This document shows positions 31,991-33,243 of a stretch of 33,243 bases of DNA, piece by piece. Source of the stretch: Rubrivivax sp. (GTDB lineage: Bacteria > Pseudomonadota > Gammaproteobacteria > Burkholderiales > Burkholderiaceae_C). The notes beneath the pieces were generated by a model. That model made no database searches and had not been told where the DNA came from. It worked only from the letters and a program-made list of their open reading frames with translations. How positions within the stretch are numbered: the stretch's first letter is position 1; every line of letters starts with the position of its first letter. The position numbers and the translations under genes are program-made. The stretch covers positions 1-33,243 of the forward strand of contig JAJTDM010000037.1 in NCBI GenBank assembly GCA_021300575.1. Reading direction: 5' to 3'.

Positions 31991-32176
31991 CTACAGCAGC
32001 ACCGCCAACCGCTCCAGTATCAGCACCATGAAGAAGGCCAGGGCGGCCAGCACCGTCCACTTGACGATGATGAAGCCGTTGCGCTTCCAGGTCGGGTGGC
32101 CGGTGGCGATGTACATCGCAAAGCACAGCACGCCGGCCAGCAGCAGCAGGCCAAAGACGAGGCGGAAGATCAGCAT
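31991..32176 (-). CDS. Small two-helix membrane protein
   Basis: A 61-residue protein with two hydrophobic segments (about residues 3-24 and 38-60) separated by a short hydrophilic loop, ATGHPTWKRNGF. No function is known to me. It follows lpxC by 21 bases on the same strand, so cotranscription is likely. The composition is that of a real membrane protein rather than a random frame. Confidence 0.75.
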   Translation of the reverse strand: MLIFRLVFGLLLLAGVLCFAMYIATGHPTWKRNGFIIVKWTVLAALAFFMVLILERLAVLL

Positions 32177-32197
32177 GGCGGCGCGGATCCGGGGCGC

Positions 32198-33133
32198 TCA
32201 CCAAGCCGGCGCCAGCGCGGCCAGGCCGGCCGGGGCGCGGGTTTCGTCCTCGAAGGTGAGGATGTCGTAGGCGGTCTCGTCGGCCAGCAGCGCGCGCAGC
32301 AGGCGGTTGTTCAGCGCGTGGCCGCTGCGGTAGGCCACGTAGTGCGCCAGCAGCGGCTTGCCGGCGATGTGCAGGTCGCCGATGGCGTCCAGGATCTTGT
32401 GCTTGGCGAACTCGTCGTCGTAGCGCAGGCCCTCGCTGTTGAGCACGCGGTAGTCGTCGATGACGATCACGTTGTCCATGCTGCCGCCCAGGCCCAGGCC
32501 GCGGGCGCGCATCATCTCCACATCGCGCGTGAAGCCGAAGGTGCGGGCGCGCGCGATGTCGGCCTGGTAGCGGCCCGAACCCATGTCGAAGCTCACGCGC
32601 TGCCCGGTGGCGTCCAGCGCGGGGTGGCCGAAGTCGATCTCGAAGGTCAGGCGGTAGCCGTGGTGCGGCTCCAGCCGCGCCCACTTCAGCGACGGCCCTT
32701 CGCCCTCACGGATCTCCACCGGCTTCTTCACGCGCAGAAAGCGCTTGGGCGCGCGCTGCACCTCGATGCCCGCGCTTTGCAGCAGATACACGAAGCTGGC
32801 GGCCGAGCCGTCGAGGATGGGCACCTCCTCGGCCGTGATGTCCACGACGAGGTTGTCCAGTCCCAGCCCGGCGCAGGCCGACATCAGGTGCTCGATGGTC
32901 TGCACCTTGGGCGCACCGGGGTCGCCGCCCGGGCTGATGGTGGAGGCCATGCGCGTGTCGCTCACCGCAAAGGCATTGACGGGGATGTCCACGGGCACGG
33001 GCAGATCTGTGCGGCGGAAGGTGATGCCGTGGTCCGCCGGGGCGGGCCGCAGCGTCAGCTCCACCTTCTGGCCGCTGTGCACGCCCACGCCGACGGCCCG
33101 GGTGAGCGACTTGAGAGTGCGTTGCGCCAGCAT
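32198..33133 (-). CDS. lpxC: UDP-3-O-acyl-N-acetylglucosamine deacetylase
   Basis: The 311-residue zinc deacetylase that commits the cell to lipid A synthesis and is normally essential. It starts [20 protein letters not shown], with the E81-H82 pair in TIEHLMSA (H82 a zinc ligand). The second site HKILDAIGD provides H245 and D249, and a catalytic histidine lies in the later SGHALNN segment. The length and motifs are normal. What is odd is the upstream side: the ATG is only a few bases from the apparent 3' end of a group II intron, so the native promoter and ribosome binding site are displaced. No good Shine-Dalgarno is visible before the ATG. Confidence 0.97.
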   Translation of the reverse strand: MLAQRTLKSLTRAVGVGVHSGQKVELTLRPAPADHGITFRRTDLPVPVDIPVNAFAVSDTRMASTISPGGDPGAPKVQTIEHLMSACAGLGLDNLVVDITAEEVPILDGSAASFVYLLQSAGIEVQRAPKRFLRVKKPVEIREGEGPSLKWARLEPHHGYRLTFEIDFGHPALDATGQRVSFDMGSGRYQADIARARTFGFTRDVEMMRARGLGLGGSMDNVIVIDDYRVLNSEGLRYDDEFAKHKILDAIGDLHIAGKPLLAHYVAYRSGHALNNRLLRALLADETAYDILTFEDETRAPAGLAALAPAW

Positions 33134-33135
33134 TG

Positions 33136-33243
33136 GTAGATGTTGGCCCTGTTCAGGCCTTACGGTCAGTTACAGAACCAACACCCCCGTTCAAACCGTG
33201 CATGCGGATTTCCCGCACACGGCTTACCGGTGGTCTGTCGGCT
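33136..33243 (-). mobile_element. 3' end of a group II intron (domains V and VI), truncated by the window edge
   Basis: On the minus strand, 33225-33193 reads as a domain V hairpin. It opens AAGCCGTG with the catalytic AGC triad, has a GAAA tetraloop in TGCGGGAAATCCGCA, and closes with CACGGTTT. Nine bases later, 33183-33141 can form a domain VI-like stem, TGTTGGTTCTGT with ACAGGGCCAACA (two G-U pairs). The intron end should fall near TCTAC at 33140-33136, just before the lpxC ATG. The rest of the intron, including any reverse transcriptase gene, would lie past 33243. Confidence 0.75.

Overview
This GC-rich window comes from a betaproteobacterium, most likely Burkholderiales and probably Comamonadaceae-like. 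That placement is an inference from base composition, the dusB-fis-purH-ruvC order and the protein sequences; no search was run. It holds about 30 genes in three blocks.

Left block (1-13.7 kb): a truncated MmeI-like DNA methyltransferase remnant, then a BrnT/BrnA toxin-antitoxin pair. Next come housekeeping genes: an M32 carboxypeptidase (minus strand), a YqaA-type membrane protein (minus strand), and the plus-strand run dusB-fis-purH-ruvC, dienelactone hydrolase, and a MoxR/RavA-like ATPase with a ViaA-like VWA partner. A FitAB/VapBC-type module, a type II lumazine synthase under a clear FMN riboswitch, and a second BrnT/BrnA module follow on the minus strand. The toxin genes of the last two TA modules each appear broken by a single-base frameshift at a T run. 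The dusB frame has no stop before fis and runs through almost all of it.

Middle block (13.8-24.7 kb): a molybdenum/tungsten locus. moeA (minus) is divergent from tupB-tupC-tupA, a tungstate ABC transporter. After a terminator comes an aldehyde oxidoreductase operon: a four-cluster ferredoxin subunit, the tungsten-pterin catalytic subunit, an FAD/NAD(P)H subunit, a MoaD-like protein, an uncharacterised 111-residue protein, a ModE/LysR-like regulator with a periplasmic-binding-protein-like domain, and a MoeB/HesA-type activating enzyme. Together they would import tungstate, build the cofactor, make the enzyme and sense the metal. The layout resembles the AorABC system known from Aromatoleum.

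Right block (24.8-33.2 kb): a minus-strand molybdenum hydroxylase operon in the order S-L-M (iron-sulfur, molybdopterin and FAD subunits), followed by a CoxD-like MoxR ATPase and a CoxE-like VWA protein. A divergent XdhC-family maturation gene lies beside it. The large subunit carries the form II motif AYRGAGR, not the form I motif of true aerobic CO dehydrogenase, so its substrate is unknown. The window ends with a small membrane protein and lpxC. Immediately upstream of the lpxC start, in the same orientation, is what looks like the 3' end (domains V and VI) of a group II intron whose body lies beyond the window.
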